The notes: a model not told the origin generated them from the letters alone. A DNA stretch of 64,000 bases from Imbricaverruca yamaguchii (GCA_034440575.1 JAOTOL010001323.1:496001-560000), one strand, 5' to 3'. Counted from the first letter of the stretch, positions 1-12,705 are shown. Program-made: numbers and translations.

Positions 1-192
1 GAATGAGAGGAGTCAGCGGAATGAGAGGAGTCAGCGGAATGAGAGGAGTCAGCGGAATGAGAGGAGTCAGCGGAATGAGAGGAGTCAGCGGAATGAGAGG
101 AGTCAGCGGAATGAGAGGAGTCAGCGGAATGAGAGGAGTCAGCGGAATGCGAGGCAGCAGCGGAATGCGAGGAGTCGGCGGAATGCGAGGCG
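1..192. repeat. 18-bp minisatellite (cut by window start)
   Basis: About ten head-to-tail copies of an 18-bp unit (GGAATGAGAGGAGTCAGC); the last units diverge to GCGAGGCAGC forms. Because 18 is a multiple of 3, a spurious MRGVSG hexapeptide frame stays open. The array continues past the left edge, so its full size is unknown. Confidence 0.95.
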
Positions 193-1323
193 GTTCAGCC
201 GAGATCGGCTGCAGCCGGTGAGCAGCCGGCGCCATCTTTGAAGGAGTAGTGTCGCTAGGGCTGCAGCCATGAGCCAGCATTCGAACTAATCGACGATAAA
301 GAAGCTACCATGAACCAAGTACGTGTGATGAAGTAATTCATAACGTAAATATTGACAAAGTGCAGTCAAAAGCAGCGCAAATGAATATTCCCTACAATAC
401 ATTACGCAGCACTAGCACCAAAGGAATTAATATGAATAATGATGGAGATTGTGCGCATTCCGATTCTTACCTTTCATATTCCCAAATTAAAGAAACTCCT
501 AAGGCACCCGGTGAATGGAACACGCTTGAATATCGCGTGACGTCCTCTAGGCCCCGGCAACTTTTGGCACGTACCAGCAAACCGGTCAATTCAACCAGCC
601 GTGGGACGAAAACCACGTAGATATGAATAAATAATTTCACCACTGGCATTGTGCAATAAAATTGTGATGGTGTTCGATCAGTTGGTCTCGAAGCGCTCCA
701 TTTCGTGTTCCCCCACTGAAAGTCCTACATACAACACACTCGCTGGTGATCGCCAGTGGCGTCAAGGACATCTCACTCGCATCACTGGCTTCTGGAAATC
801 AGAATTTCCAGAGAATTTAGATATTTCAGCTATCATTAATCAAGACTAATGCAGTTAGACATGCAGTATAAAAACAGATAGCAGTTTCAGGGTCGAACCT
901 GTGTTCCTGCAATGATATTTGAAGGGCATGTCCGCCAGATTTTACTTCTACTTCCATTCCAGGGACGAGAATGATAAATTGGCGGTTCGAAGTTCAGTGT
1001 CGCCGCTCCACAGGCTACCAGTTCCACTGGACAACAGCGGTACTAAACACAGTGGTATGTCCAGACACAAGTAGACTATTTTTTTCGACAACCACCAGGC
1101 CCCACGAATCTACACCAGCCTGGTATACAGATATACCTGGCGGCGTATTTCCCCCTCCCCCCCCCCATCACCGTGGCGTTTGGAATGCGAGCGCGTGGCG
1201 CCGGTGTAAGCCGGCCGAGGGGACCAGGAGGGGGGGGGGGGGGGAGCGGGAGATTAGAAATCGCCGACAGTAGTTACCGGACACCCGCCGAACTGCGCCA
1301 CGTCACACCCTGTCTGACCGGTG
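193..1323. other. Unassigned intergenic or intronic sequence
   Basis: Only short stop-delimited frames and no recognisable domain. Around 1,228-1,248 there is a run of more than 15 G residues, preceded at 1,150-1,170 by a C-rich run; such homopolymers are unstable and error-prone in sequencing. Confidence 0.5.
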
Positions 1324-2098
1324 TGTTACTAGCAGACTGGTCCAGACCGGTGTACCACCAGCAGAATGGCCACCAGCAGAATGGCTACCAGCATAATGGC
1401 TACCAGCAGACTGGGCCTGACCGGTGTACCACCAGCAGACTGGCCACCGCACACTGGGCCCGACCGACGCACCACCAGCAGACTGGCCACCGCACACTGG
1501 GCCCGACCGACGCACCACCAGCAGACTGGCCACCGCACACCGGGCCCGACCGGTGTGCCACCAGCAGACTGGCCACCAGCAGACTGGCCACCGCACACTG
1601 GGCCCGACCGACGCACCACCAGCAGACCGGCCACCGCACACCGGGCCCGACCGGTGTGCCACCAGCAGACTGGGCCTGACCGGTGTACCACCAGCAGACT
1701 GGCCACCGCACACTGGGCCCGACCGACGCACCACCAGCAGACCGGCCACCGCACACTGGGCCCGACCGGTGTGCCACCAGCAGATTGGCCACCAGCAGAC
1801 TGGCCACCGCACACCGGGCCCGACCGGTGTGCCACCAGCAGATTGGCCACCAGCAGACTGGCCACCGCACACCGGGCCCGACCGGTGTACCACCAGCAGA
1901 CTGGCCACCAGCAGACTGGCCACCGCACACTGGGCCCGACCGACGCACCACCAGCAGACCGGCCACCGCACACCGGGCCCGACCGGTGTGCCACCAGCAG
2001 ATTGGCCACCAGCAGACTGGCCACCAGCAGAATGTCCACCAGCAGACTGGCCACCTCACACTCGGCCCGACCGATGTGGCCGCAGCAGACTGCCCAGC
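1324..2098. repeat. Composite 43-bp / 15-bp minisatellite
   Basis: Repeats of a 15-bp module (CACCAGCAGACTGGC) are interleaved with a longer module containing GGGCCCGACCG, giving a roughly 43-bp compound unit with variable numbers of the short module. Alternative spellings (GACCGACGCACC versus GACCGGTGTGCC) alternate irregularly, as expected from unequal exchange. All frames are open on both strands (for example 1,303-1,971 minus, 1,366-2,109 plus), which reflects repeat composition and not coding. Confidence 0.93.
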
Positions 2099-2585
2099 GT
2101 CTGACCTAATGCATGTCCACCATCGAGTCGATGCCTGGCGCCAATAATTCGGAGCATAATAGCGGCGCACGCTTCATGCTGGACTGACGGCCCATGCTAC
2201 CACTCCGGGGCACCAACTCAGTAATGTGGTGTAATACATAGTGCACATCACAGCACACAATGCAAGCACACCACACAAGCACGTAGCACACAATACAGTA
2301 TAATACATAGTGTACAGTACAAATACAACAATACAGTTGTACTGGCAGTTGGGCAGCGTGCAGCACGCCACAGAGTCGCGCTGGCATGGCCGGCTGGTGT
2401 ACCGCTTATGCTATTACGAAGCGTAAAATACGAGGCTGCATTCGGAGCTACCGCCTGCAGGTTGCATGTCGGACGCAAGTAAGGAGGCCCACGATCGGCC
2501 AGGTAGATTTCACTTCTGGACCACTTTCAGGTGGATGCAATGGGGATGTTGCAAAGTTGCGTGGCAGAACCGAGATAGAGAGGGT

Positions 2586-2699
2586 CCGGCGTAGATGATC
2601 AGAGCCGGTGTAGAGGAGCAGAGCCGGCGTAGAGGAGCAGAGCCGGCGTAGAGGAGCAGAGCCGGCGTAGATGATCAGAGCCGGCGTAGAAGAGCAGAG
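2586..2699. repeat. 19-bp minisatellite
   Basis: Six units of GTAGAGGAGCAGAGCCGGC, with GATGATCAG variants at both ends. A CA-rich low-complexity stretch precedes it at about 2,225-2,340. Confidence 0.9.
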
Positions 2700-4143
2700 C
2701 TATTGGCTTCCGCGGCTCATGTACAGTCAGCCACAGAACAATGAACTGCTATTCAAACTATTGCTCTGTGCAGTGCACAGCACGACTATCAGTGCAGCGG
2801 AGGGTCGGTCAGACCCAGCTGCAGGGCACAGTACGACTATCAGTGCAGTGGTGCAGTAGACCGTGCAATCATTGACCTAGCAGCGTTCGAGGAGTGTCCA
2901 TGGACACGGCGGGCACTGCATGTTACGAATGTCCCCGCAACGTGACTAGGCTCTTAATAGCATGGTGTTGGCTTGGCGTGGCCAGTTATTCGTGAAATAG
3001 GGTGGAATATACCACTTGTACGTTTAATCGAAATTATTTCCAACAGAGAAAAGAGGTAATGATGTGATGAATCGCCATGAGGCCTTCATATCAAATTTGT
3101 AACATCTTCCTGATAAGTATCATGCTGATACCGACCATTGCTGATTGTGAGGCACAGCCATCTCTTCGCAAACTCAGGCAAGAGGGCTACCTACGATGTG
3201 GTCTCAGTTTGTAGGCATTTTTATCATCTCCAAGATATTTACTCCCAAATTAGGCATTAAAAAAAAGAGAAAAAGGCGCAAGTATGAGTATGATGTTTGT
3301 TCAAAATTGTGCGTAAAGAACTTGCAAGTCATGTTTAGAGACATTTCCATGACGAATTGCAATAGCCTACCGGAGCCGTTTACAAATTACACCTAACGAA
3401 AACCATTATTTCAACACTGGCTTTCCCACAGTTTGCGTGGATTGGCCAAGTTCTAGACATCGTCCCCACAACAATGGGGGTAATCCGAGGGCTGAGGGTG
3501 GACCCACCCACAATTGTTTTAAGTTGCGATTTGTGCATCCGAATTAATTGTGCCCCCTCCCCCACGTAACCAGACGCAGCGGGCATGCTTGCACATGCCC
3601 GCTGCATGACTATAGTTAATCATGTATATGGGAGAAATATAAAGAAAAAAGAAAATCACCGAATAAAACTACATGCCAATCTAGCTAATCAACGTCCTTA
3701 ACAACCCATGTGCAGTCACAAGATCACATTGGCAAATTGGCAAGGGTTAGAAAATTGTTTTAAAGACCATTCTAGTATAACAAGAACTTGCGATTTTGTT
3801 TTCCTTTCGATGGAAAGTTGTGCCTAACAGAACACCAAATTTGCACCATCGCAAGGCTCGATCTGTTTATACCTTGAACGCACGTGATTCTAGACACCTT
3901 TGGGTATCTTTACAGCCACAAAGAGCAGTCTCAGTCGGCCTGAGCAGTCAGGCTCAGTCATCGTTAAGCGACGCCAAGCTCGCGTCGTATTCATATTCAG
4001 GGACAAGTTAGTCAAAGGCGGATACGTATTCATGTCCGTACCCGGCAACTGGTTATGTTTGTCCGAAACAATTACACAATCGCTTCTGTCTGCACTGTAC
4101 ACACTGGAAGCAAGTAGATAGGTCTCGCATGACCACTTCAACG
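2700..4143. other. Unassigned sequence with one dispersed 22-mer
   Basis: No coding signal is recognised. Positions 3,390-3,411 (CACCTAACGAAAACCATTAT and two more bases) recur with one extra A at 61,044-61,066, so part of this stretch is probably a dispersed repeat. Confidence 0.4.
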
Positions 4144-4685
4144 GTCAAGGTCAAATCAAACGCGAACTTGTTCCGTTGGTCGCATAGCATTTTCGTTTCA
4201 TGAAGCCTACCCAAATCTGATATCAAATAGTAGCTCGTGGTGAGCCCTGGAGTAGCATTTCAAATCGTGGTACGGCAAGGTCAAACCTCAAGGTAAAGTC
4301 ATATAGTTATTCGATGGCCTCGTGTTTGGCTGCTATCGCTTCTATGTCCATGAAATGAGTGCCGCTGGAGGAGACTTGTGCGATATCAGAAAGTGGAGCA
4401 ATGAAATTAATTTTCAAGGTCAGATGCCAATCTGATTTCTTTGATCGTGTCGCATTTTGGCGTTTCCACCCAATCCTACCAAATTCTGGTATTAAGCGTT
4501 AGCCCGTGGTGAATCCTCGAGTACCATTTCAAACCTGGACATGTGGGTGTTGTACGACCATCGCAGTCGATGGGTTCCTGAGCCAAAATGACCAACCAAA
4601 CCGAGGCATGTCAATGTGACCTTGAGGTCCGAGGGTAGGTTGGATCTTTCGAAGTCCTCGCGCTTCGTTGCTATGGACTCGAATT
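4144..4685. repeat. Tandem dimer of a dispersed repeat (~270 bp unit)
   Basis: Two diverged head-to-tail copies, about 4,144-4,410 and 4,413-4,685. Shared landmarks, in order, are a TGGTCGCATAGCATTTTCGT / GTGTCGCATTTTGGCGTTTC block, GTAGCTCGTGGTGAGCCCTG / GTTAGCCCGTGGTGAATCCT, AGTAGCATTTCAAAT / AGTACCATTTCAAAC, an AAGGTCAAACCTCAAGG / ATGTGACCTTGAGG block and CTATCGCTTCTATG / TTGCTATGGACTC. The second copy is split by a short hairpin element at 4,545-4,604. No coding capacity is seen. The family is not recognised. Confidence 0.6.
4545..4604 (-). mobile_element. Ultra-short hairpin element, degenerate copy
   Basis: Matches the 43-62-bp hairpin family on the minus strand: TTGGTTGGTCATTTTGGCTC, then a CCCATCGACTGCGATGGTCG core. 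The GGGCGC stem has decayed to GGAACCC/ACACCC. It splits the second unit of the 4.1-4.7 kb repeat. GGACATGT at 4,537-4,544 and GGCATGT at 4,605-4,611 look like remains of a target-site duplication. Confidence 0.5.
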
Positions 4686-4707
4686 CCAATCGATATCAAC
4701 CGACATC

Positions 4708-4711
<4 letters not shown>

Positions 4712-4753
<42 letters not shown>
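4712..4753. repeat. (AT)n microsatellite
   Basis: About 20 uninterrupted AT dinucleotides. Confidence 0.97.
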
Positions 4754-4755
<2 letters not shown>

Positions 4756-5126
4756 TAATAAAATAGGCTAAGCCAGCACATCTTGGTGACCGACTGAATT
4801 CTCCACGTTGACCATCAGAGCGATCGACGCGCCACGCAGCATGCTTAAAAAGCATAAACAAATTAGTTCATTGCTATATCCATACCACGCTTCGAAGAAA
4901 CCTAATGTGCAATAAAAAGCAAACCTATAGCAGTCCAGTAGAACACTGTTCATTAGAGGTACGCCACAACGAGCATGAATCAAGGACGTGGGGCGCGAAA
5001 CGTGACGCGGCGACAGCGAGACGTGACCCGGCGCGGGAGAGACGTGATTTGGCGCAGAGAGCGTGACTCAGCGGGTGACAGCAGTTTACCGGACCGCCTC
5101 CGGGCGCGTGCCAAGTCGGTCACGGC

Positions 5127-7319
5127 CGGTATCTGACCGGAGGTGGCGGGCATGAGGCCGGGCACCGCGACAGGACATGGAGGCGATATCTGACCGGAGA
5201 TGGCGGGCATACGGCCGGGCACCGCGACAGGACATGGAGGCGATATCTGACCGGAGATGGCGGGCATAGGGCCGGGCACCGCGACAGGACATGGGAGGCG
5301 ATATCTGACCGGAGGTGGCGGGCATACGGCCGGGCACCGTGACAGGACATGGGAGGCGATATCTGACCGGAGGTGGCGGGCATAGGGCCGGGCACCGCGA
5401 CAGGACATGGAGGCGATATCTGACCGGAGGTGGCGGGCATACGGCCGGGCACCGTGACAGGACATGGAGGAGGCGATATCTGACCGGAGGTGGCGGGCAT
5501 ACGGCCGGGCACCGTGACAGGACATGGAGGCGATATCGACCGGAGGTGGCGGGCATACGGCCGGGCACCGTGACAGGACATGGAGGAGGCGATATCTGAC
5601 CGGAGGTGGCGGGCATAGGGCGGGCACCGTGACAGGACATGGAGGCGATATCTGACCGGAGGTGGCGGGCATGGGGCCGGGCACCGCGACAGGACATGGG
5701 GAGGCGATATCTGACCGGAGGTGGCGGGCATACGGCCGGGCACCGCGACAGGACATGGGAGGCGATATCTGACCGGAGGTGGCGGGCATAGGGCCGGGCA
5801 CCGCGACAGGACATGGGAGGCGATATCTGACCGGAGGTGGCGGGCATACGGCCGGGCACCGCGACAGGACATGGAGGCGATATCTGACCGGAGGTGGGGG
5901 GCGATACGGGGGGGCGGGGCCGGGCACCGCGACAGGACATGGAGGAGGCGATATCTGACCGGAGGTGGCGGGCATAGGCCGGGTGGGAGGGGGTGGGGGT
6001 AGCCGGGCACCGCGACAGGACATGGAGGCGATATCTGACCGGAGGTGGCGGGCATACGGCCGGGCACCGTGACAGGACATGGAGGCGATATCTGACCGGA
6101 GGTGGCGGGCATACGGCCGGGCACCGTGACAGGACATGGAGGAGGCGATATCTGACCGGAGGTGGCGGGCATACGGCCGGGCACCGCGACAGGACATGGA
6201 GGAGGCGATATCTGACCGGAGGTGGCGGGCATACGGCCGGGCACCGCGACAGGACATGGAGGCGATATCTGACCGGAGGTGGCGGGCATACGGCCGGGCA
6301 CCGCGACAGGACATGGAGGCGATATCTGACCGGAGGTGGCGGGCATACGGCCGGGCACCGCGACAGGACATGGAGGAGGCGATATCTGACCGGAGGTGGC
6401 GGGCATAGGGCCGGGCACCGCGACAGGACATGGAGGAGGCGATATCTGACCGGAGGTGGCGGGCATAGGGCCGGGCACCGCGACAGGACATGGAGGAGGC
6501 GATATCTGACCGGAGGTGGCGGGCATACGGCCGGGCACCGCGACAGGACATGGAGGCGATATCTGACCGGAGGTGGCGGGCATACGGCCGGGCACCGCGA
6601 CAGGACATGGAGGAGGCGATATCTGACCGGAGGTGGCGGGCATAGGGCCGGGCACCGTGACAGGACATGGAGGTGGCGATATCTGACCGGAGGTGGCGGG
6701 CATAGGGCCGGGCACCGCGACAGGACATGGAGGCGATATCTGACCGGAGGTGGCGGGCATAGGGCCGGGCACCGCGACAGGACATGGAGGTGGCGATATC
6801 TGACCGGAGGTGGCGGGCATAGGGCCGGGCACCGCGACAGGACATGGAGGAGGCGATATCTGACCGGAGGTGGCGGGCATACGGCCGGGCACCGCGACAG
6901 GACATGGAGGTGGCGATATCTGACCGGAGGTGGCGGGCATAGGGCCGGGCACCGCGACAGGACATGGAGGTGGCGATATCTGACCGGAGGTGGCGGGCAT
7001 AGGGCCGGGCACCGCGACAGGACATGGAGGTGGCGATATCTGACCGGAGGTGGCGGGCATGAGGCCGGGCACCGCGACAGGACATGGAGGAGGCGATATC
7101 TGACCGGAGGTGGCGGGCATACGGCCGGGCACCGCGACAGGACATGGAGGAGGCGATATCTGACCGGAGGTGGCGGGCATACGGCCGGGCACCGCGACAG
7201 GACATGGAGGCGATATCTGACCGGAGGTGGCGAGCATAGGGCCGGGCACCGCGACAGGACATGGAGGAGGCGATATCTGACCGGAGATGGCGGATATACG
7301 GTCAGGCATCGCGACAGGA
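5127..7319. repeat. 60-bp minisatellite, ~37 copies
   Basis: Unit contains GGAGGTGGCGGGCATACGGC, then CGGGCACCGCGACAGGACAT, then GGAGGAGGCGATATCTGACC. Units are 57, 58 or 60 bp depending on loss of GGA or GG; from about 6,780 onward the 60-bp form is in perfect register. Variants such as CATACGG/CATAGGG and ACCGCGAC/ACCGTGAC are scattered through the array. Disturbed units at 5,895-6,005 include a G-quadruplex-like insert. The long frames (4,980-7,262, 5,086-7,410 and 5,120-7,618 minus; 5,993-7,348 plus) follow from the period being divisible by 3. Confidence 0.97.
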
Positions 7320-9516
7320 TAAACAGCGAGAGGAGCAGAGAGCAGTAGCTGAGATAACAAGATGGACCAAACCGACCGGCCCCAGCTAGACCCCCCCCCC
7401 CCAGTCCCATCAGTTTCGGCTTGGCTTGGCTGTGCCCGAAGCACGTCCGTTGATGGAATGAAGCTTGTAATCACTGTATTCCAATTATGTTTCCGGCTCA
7501 TTATGACTAAAGCGCAGCCCCAGCTTATTGTAAGACTCGTCTGAGTCACGAAGACTATTGGGCGATTATAATTGCATAGAGGATGCCCAGTGATGGTGTA
7601 CCATAATGTGGATTGCATGAAACGAGTTCACACGTTTCGATTGACAACTAACTGCTCCAAGTTCTCACTCACTTAGAACAATAGGCCCAAGCAACAACAG
7701 AAGTGAAGCAAAAACACGAGATCGAGCAAAAGCAGCAGACTGAACAAAAACACGAGATCAAGAACAAAGACGAGACCCGGCCAGGCAGCCCAGTCTGCGA
7801 AGGTCGCGTGCAAGTCCATCACGCTCTGGAGCTTACAGGCGTTCTTTAGGTGGAACTATGATGTTGGCAGGCAAGAGCTATGATATATCTCCTTCGCAGA
7901 CTTGTGAAAGATTACTACTTGACGTATAATCTAAGAATTATTTCTGCCTTATGGACCATAGAAATGTGTTTGACATCAGCCAAAAGCAATGCTAACGTGA
8001 TGTCCCGACTTGATACGACGTACGTGTGTTCACCTGGTATGAATTGCTGCGATCTAGGTGAGCTGACCTGATCTGGTACAGACTTGCTACGACCTGCGTT
8101 AGCTTACTTGATGTGTTTCTAGCTCAAATAGAGTCTTCCCACTGGGCTGAACGTGTCTGAAGGCTTGACACTAGTGTACGTGAGCGTCATGGGCTGCTGA
8201 ATAGTATTCATTGAGCTTGTCTGTAAGCTGTAAGCTGTCAGCTAACATGATCCTCGCCAGCACAGAGAGCTTTAAGCTTTATGTCGTCGGGACTACCGAA
8301 ATAAATAATTTGGCGGCGCGCTGTCGCATGGCGTTTTCGATTACAGCAAGCGATGTCCATCAACTGCTGGCGAGATATTGTCTGCCAACCTTACGACATA
8401 AACTCGAATATGTCCTGTCACCTCACTGCCGCGACCTCATACATTGATGCATTTTGCTTCAATTCGCAGCAATCAGACTGGTAGAAGAAGAAAACTATTG
8501 GTGCAGAAGTGAAATGCTTGCTTGTAGCATGGCGCTTCAGATAATAAGCGGCGTTATTGAGACAGATTGATCCGCCGGAACACGTTCGCGTACTATTCCA
8601 CCCAGGCCGTCGGCACGCTACAGGAAATTTGTAGGAATTACATAATTTCGAACGTTCATCGCGTAGTCCATCAAGCTTTGCAGATATGAACAGAGACATC
8701 GAGGTAGATATGAATCGCTAGGTTGTGTATACATTCAGGTTTTTAGTAAATGCATCACGCAAAAGAGGAAACAATGGACAATGTCCGTCAACACAATTGA
8801 GAATGGCAGTTGGGGACAATGACGATCCTGTTTCACGAAAGTCGATAGTGCATTGCGACGCTTTGCCAACTTCCGGTGCATTGTCACTGACCCAGTGTTG
8901 TAAAATTCCAACATCTAAGGGGAAACAAACACCTAATGGAGGCGTTTGGAAGCTAATAGGAGCTTGTCACCATATAGTTAGGCGTGGGTATACTAGCACG
9001 CTCTAGTTTGACAGACCTGAATTAATTGAGAAGCAGCGCCTTTTACTTTGGGCAAGTCGTAAATGAAGCTTCTGTGTAGCAACAGCATCTGCTTAGCCTG
9101 CTACAACACTAATGTCGAAACAATTTGAATAAGGGCTGAACAGAGGACGGTTCCTAATCCAGGGTAGCTGTAAACAGCCAGGCTACCCTCATATGGCATA
9201 GCTTCTGCTCAGAGCCATTCGCTTGTGTACACAGACGTACTAAGCTGTTAAGTTGTTGGTACGTCCACGGCTACAGGTGTCTGCACAAAGCGTTGCACTT
9301 CGCCGAGGGTCTCGGCTGGCGGGCAACTTCAGCTGGAATGGACTGGGACAGCGAGCTTAATTGACTCGGGAGCTTCCAAGCACGGAGGTGCATGGGGCGG
9401 CTCGTTATTTCAGTGATGCATTGGCTGCGGGGTCAGGTCGGCACCTCAGACATGCAAGAGTTGGGGCGGGGAGGGGGCACCTCAGACATCAATACACCGG
9501 CCACTGCGGGCTGGTG
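7320..9516. other. Unassigned intergenic or intronic sequence
   Basis: Mixed-composition DNA with no recognised protein domain, RNA gene or array. A weak direct repeat built on CAAAAACACGAGATC occurs twice at about 7,708-7,760. Confidence 0.45.
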
Positions 9517-10712
9517 GCCGCAGCACCTGGCGACACATTACCCGCCAACTGTCACTCAGCCGGAGCCGCGCCGCAGCACCTGGCGACACATTACCCGCCA
9601 ACTGTCACTCAGCCGGAGCCGGAGCCGCGCCGCAGCACCTGGCGACACATTACCCGCCAACTGTCACTCAGCCGGAGCCGGAGCCGCGCCGCAGGACCTG
9701 GCGACACATTACCCGCCAACTGTCACTCAGCCGGAGCCGCGCCGCAGCACCTGGCGACACATTACCCGCCAACTGTCACTCAGCCGGAGCCGCGCCGCAG
9801 CACCTGGCGACACTTTACCCGCCAACTGTCACTCAGCCGGAGCCGCGCCGCAGCACCTGGCGACACATTACCCGCCAACTGTCACTCAGCCGGAGCCGGA
9901 GCCGGGCCGCAGGACCTGGCGACACATTGCCCGCCAACTGTCACTCAGCCGGAGCCGCGCCACAGCACCTGGCGACACATTACCCCCCAACTGTCACTCA
10001 GCCGGAGCCGGAGCTGCGCCGCAGCACCTGGCGACACATTACCCGCCAACTGTCACTCAGCCGGAGCCGCGCCGCAGCACCTGGCGACACATTACCCGCC
10101 AACTGTCACTCAGCCGGAGCCGCGCCGCAGCACCTGGCGACACATTACCCGCCAACTGTCACTCAGCCGGAGCCGGAGCCGCAGCACCTGGCGACACTTT
10201 ACCCGCCAACTGTCACTTAGTCGGGGCCGCGTCGCAGCACCTGGCGACACACTACCCGCCAACTGTCACTTAGTCGGGGCCGCGTCGCAGCACCTGGCGA
10301 CACATTACCCGCCAACTGTCACTCAGCCGGAGCCGCGCCGCAGCACCTGGCGACACATTACCCGCCAACTGTCACTCAGCCGGAGCCGCGCCGCAGCACC
10401 TGGCGACACATTACCCGCCAACTGTCACTCAGCCGGAGCAGCGCCGCAGCACCTGGCGACACATTACCCGCCAACTGTCACTCAGCCGGAGCCGGAGCCG
10501 GAGCCGGAGCTGCGCCGCAGCACCTGGCGACACATTACCCGCCAACTGTCACTCAGCCGAGCCGCGCCGCAGCACCTGGCGACACATTACCCGCCAACTG
10601 TCACTCAGCCGGAGCCGGAGCCGCGCCGCAGCACCTGGCGACACATTACCCGCCAACTGTCACTTAGCCGGAGCCGCGCCGCAGCACCTGGCGACACATT
10701 ACCCGCCAACTC
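9517..10712. repeat. 53-bp (+6n) minisatellite, ~22 copies
   Basis: Unit contains GCCGCAGCACCTGGCGACAC, ATTACCCGCCAACTGTCACT and CAGCCGGAGCCGC. Length varies by whole GGAGCC hexamers (up to about four extra near 10,490-10,510), so a microsatellite is embedded in the minisatellite. Two adjacent units near 10,215-10,280 carry a shared TTAGTCGGGGCCGCGTC variant, a sign of local duplication. Frames 9,361-10,803 and 9,392-10,273 plus are repeat artefacts. Confidence 0.96.
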
Positions 10713-11539
10713 GATCCACCCTGCAGTCGGCCGAAAACCAACTACTCACAAGCAAGCCCGAGGTTACACCGGGAGGCGGGGGGGGGGGGCGGGGTGTGAC
10801 TAGGTCAAATCCACCCCCGACAAACCTGGGGTTACGCCTGGGGAGGGGTAACGAGGTCATGTCACTGGCTCCGTTAATACGGACGGCTGTGGCCGCGATC
10901 TGAGCGGCCGTGGCAGTGATCTGGGCGGCCGCGGCTAAGACATGGGCGACGGCGGTCAGTAGACGCACCAGTTCGCCATACCCAAAGTGTCGTGTTACGG
11001 CCGACGGTGGACATGCCGTACGGCGGAAGCATGTGGCATGAATGACAATGAAAATATTCGGAGCGCTGTCTTACTTGCGCCAGCGGCTGTACGCAGGGGC
11101 GGCGCCTCCAACTGTGTCAACTACCATACCACAGTCTTTTTGATCCAGAAACAACGTCGAGCTGTACCGATATCGGCCGTCGAAGCGCACAATGTTGAGC
11201 GTCGAGCGATAAGAGTTTTTGATGTTCAGGCACGTACTCGCGTGCTGGCACGTACTTAAGTTTGACATCGCTCCGTGCTGGTATTTCGTGTCGAATCCTG
11301 GTGGCACAGAGATAAATCTGGCACAATTCGCGCACGACATGCCTGGCGTCAAATGCTGTCAGATATCGACCAGGAAAACAGGAAGCCCATCCTGCCGTCT
11401 TATCAAACCAATGTAAGAAGGTTTTGGGAAGGGGTGTGGATGAGGACTCAACTATCAGCTGCGGAGAGTCATAAATGTAGGCGATAAACAGGTTGATTTA
11501 AATAAATACAAAGTATAGCAGAGGCAGAGTGCCATCCAA
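10713..11539. other. GC-rich then mixed sequence, no gene recognised
   Basis: 10,890-10,945 holds three imperfect copies of a GCGGCCGYGGC-containing motif. The remainder has only short frames on both strands with no domain recognised. Confidence 0.4.
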
Positions 11540-12025
11540 CAGAGACTGGTTACGTTAAGGAAACTTACGTCAATCCGGCTTATGTAGCATCCGGCTACAT
11601 CAATTGAGCAAGGGGAATGATTAGACGTCGGCAACAAAGAAAGTGGCGTAATGGGCCGATATATACATGGCATACAGGGTCATATGCAAGCATACATAAC
11701 TGAATGACAATCAGGATATTTGGAGGGTGGGAAGCTTCGTAGCCCATGAGCAGGCTCCACTGCCCACCTTGGACCTGAGAACAAAGCGGAGGCCCGGCGC
11801 CCAGAGCGAGTCGTGGGCGTCAGGCCCGATCTTGTATGTTTTAGGTGTATTCTTAAGTCAAAGCTTAGAAAACCCTAAGGGGAAAACCAACCTTTGTGGA
11901 AATCCTACAGGTAAAAGATCAAGCGGAATCTAGAAGGACTACAGGCAGTCTTGGCGAGGTTAGATCGGCCCCTTCCTACGAAGTGTGAAACAACCCATAT
12001 GTACGAGTTTTACGACGTCTGAGAG
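11540..12025 (+). repeat. Unnamed dispersed repeat, copy 1
   Basis: Pairs with 14,130-14,480 on the opposite strand. Shared blocks in order: CAATCCGGCTTATGTAGCAT, GGCTCCACTGCCCACC, GAGGCCCGGCGCCCAGAGCG with AGTCGTGGGCG, CAGGCCCGATCTTGT and TACGAAGTGTGAAACAACCC. This copy has about 120 extra bases (roughly 11,840-11,965) before the last block that the other lacks. No coding domain is seen; probably a non-autonomous transposable element. Confidence 0.65.
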
Positions 12026-12169
12026 GATGTGTGTCACTAATTCATATAGTTAACGGAGGGTAATGCATGCCATATGGCCTTTAGCTTCGCATCAAATAGG
12101 CTTGAACCAGGTAACGTGCGACAGAAAAATCAGATCAGTTAGGGAACTTTGACGTCATGTTAGAAGCGG

Positions 12170-12425
12170 AAAAGAAGCTCAGGAGTGTCTTTTACCGCGG
12201 TGAGCCGGAAGCAATTTGTGTATGGATGTTGGTGAAATACTGGAGAATATCGTAACGATGAGCACATGTTGGACATGGAAGTAAACTATTTGCGACGGTA
12301 ATGCGGACTCGATATGCCACGAAGTGGACGGCAGCGTGGTCGATAAAATAGCATTGCATGTCAATCTGGTGTGCCCGAGGCGAAGTCTGGCGAGCACCAC
12401 CTCGTCCGTACGGGAAAGGTAGGAT
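12170..12425 (-). pseudogene. LINE ORF2 C-terminal fragment (Jockey/I-like)
   Basis: Read on the minus strand, the frame contains DEVVLARLRLGHTRLT, the conserved segment just after the RNase H domain in Jockey/I-type ORF2 proteins, followed by a cysteine pair (PCPTCAH), the usual zinc-finger-like end of these proteins. The same segment with about 80% visible similarity is at 53,838-53,960 plus, so the two come from one family. Only the last ~80 codons are present, with a frame break between the LGHTRLT motif and the cysteines. It is a dead, 5'-truncated copy. The segments are diagnostic of LINE ORF2 but not of the exact clade. Confidence 0.65.
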
Positions 12426-12647
12426 AAGTCGGCTAGAGGCGAGCACAGTCACCCTCCATAGAACGCTAGCCACAGCCTTGAAACCAGAAAGGTACCTCTA
12501 ACCGACTAACCTACAGGGAGGTGTGTGACAAAGGACAGTTGAGGCTAGCCTCGGCTACAATTTCGGTTTCCCGACGGTACCAGAGAACACCTCTGGGCCG
12601 AAGAGGAGTGGCAGGGGAGCTGCGCTGGTGGAGCCGGCGAGCAACCA

Positions 12648-12705
12648 CTAGCGGTAGTAGTCCGCTAGTGGTAGTAGTCCGCTAGTGGTAGTAGTCCGCT
12701 AGTCC
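12648..12705. repeat. 17-bp minisatellite, ~3.5 copies
   Basis: CGCTAGTGGTAGTAGTC repeated, first unit with AGCGG in place of AGTGG. Confidence 0.9.

Noticed and set aside
4980..7618. Several 760-830-codon minus frames (Pro-rich or Arg-rich)
   Set aside because: They coincide with the 60-bp array, exist in several frames at once and end where the array ends.
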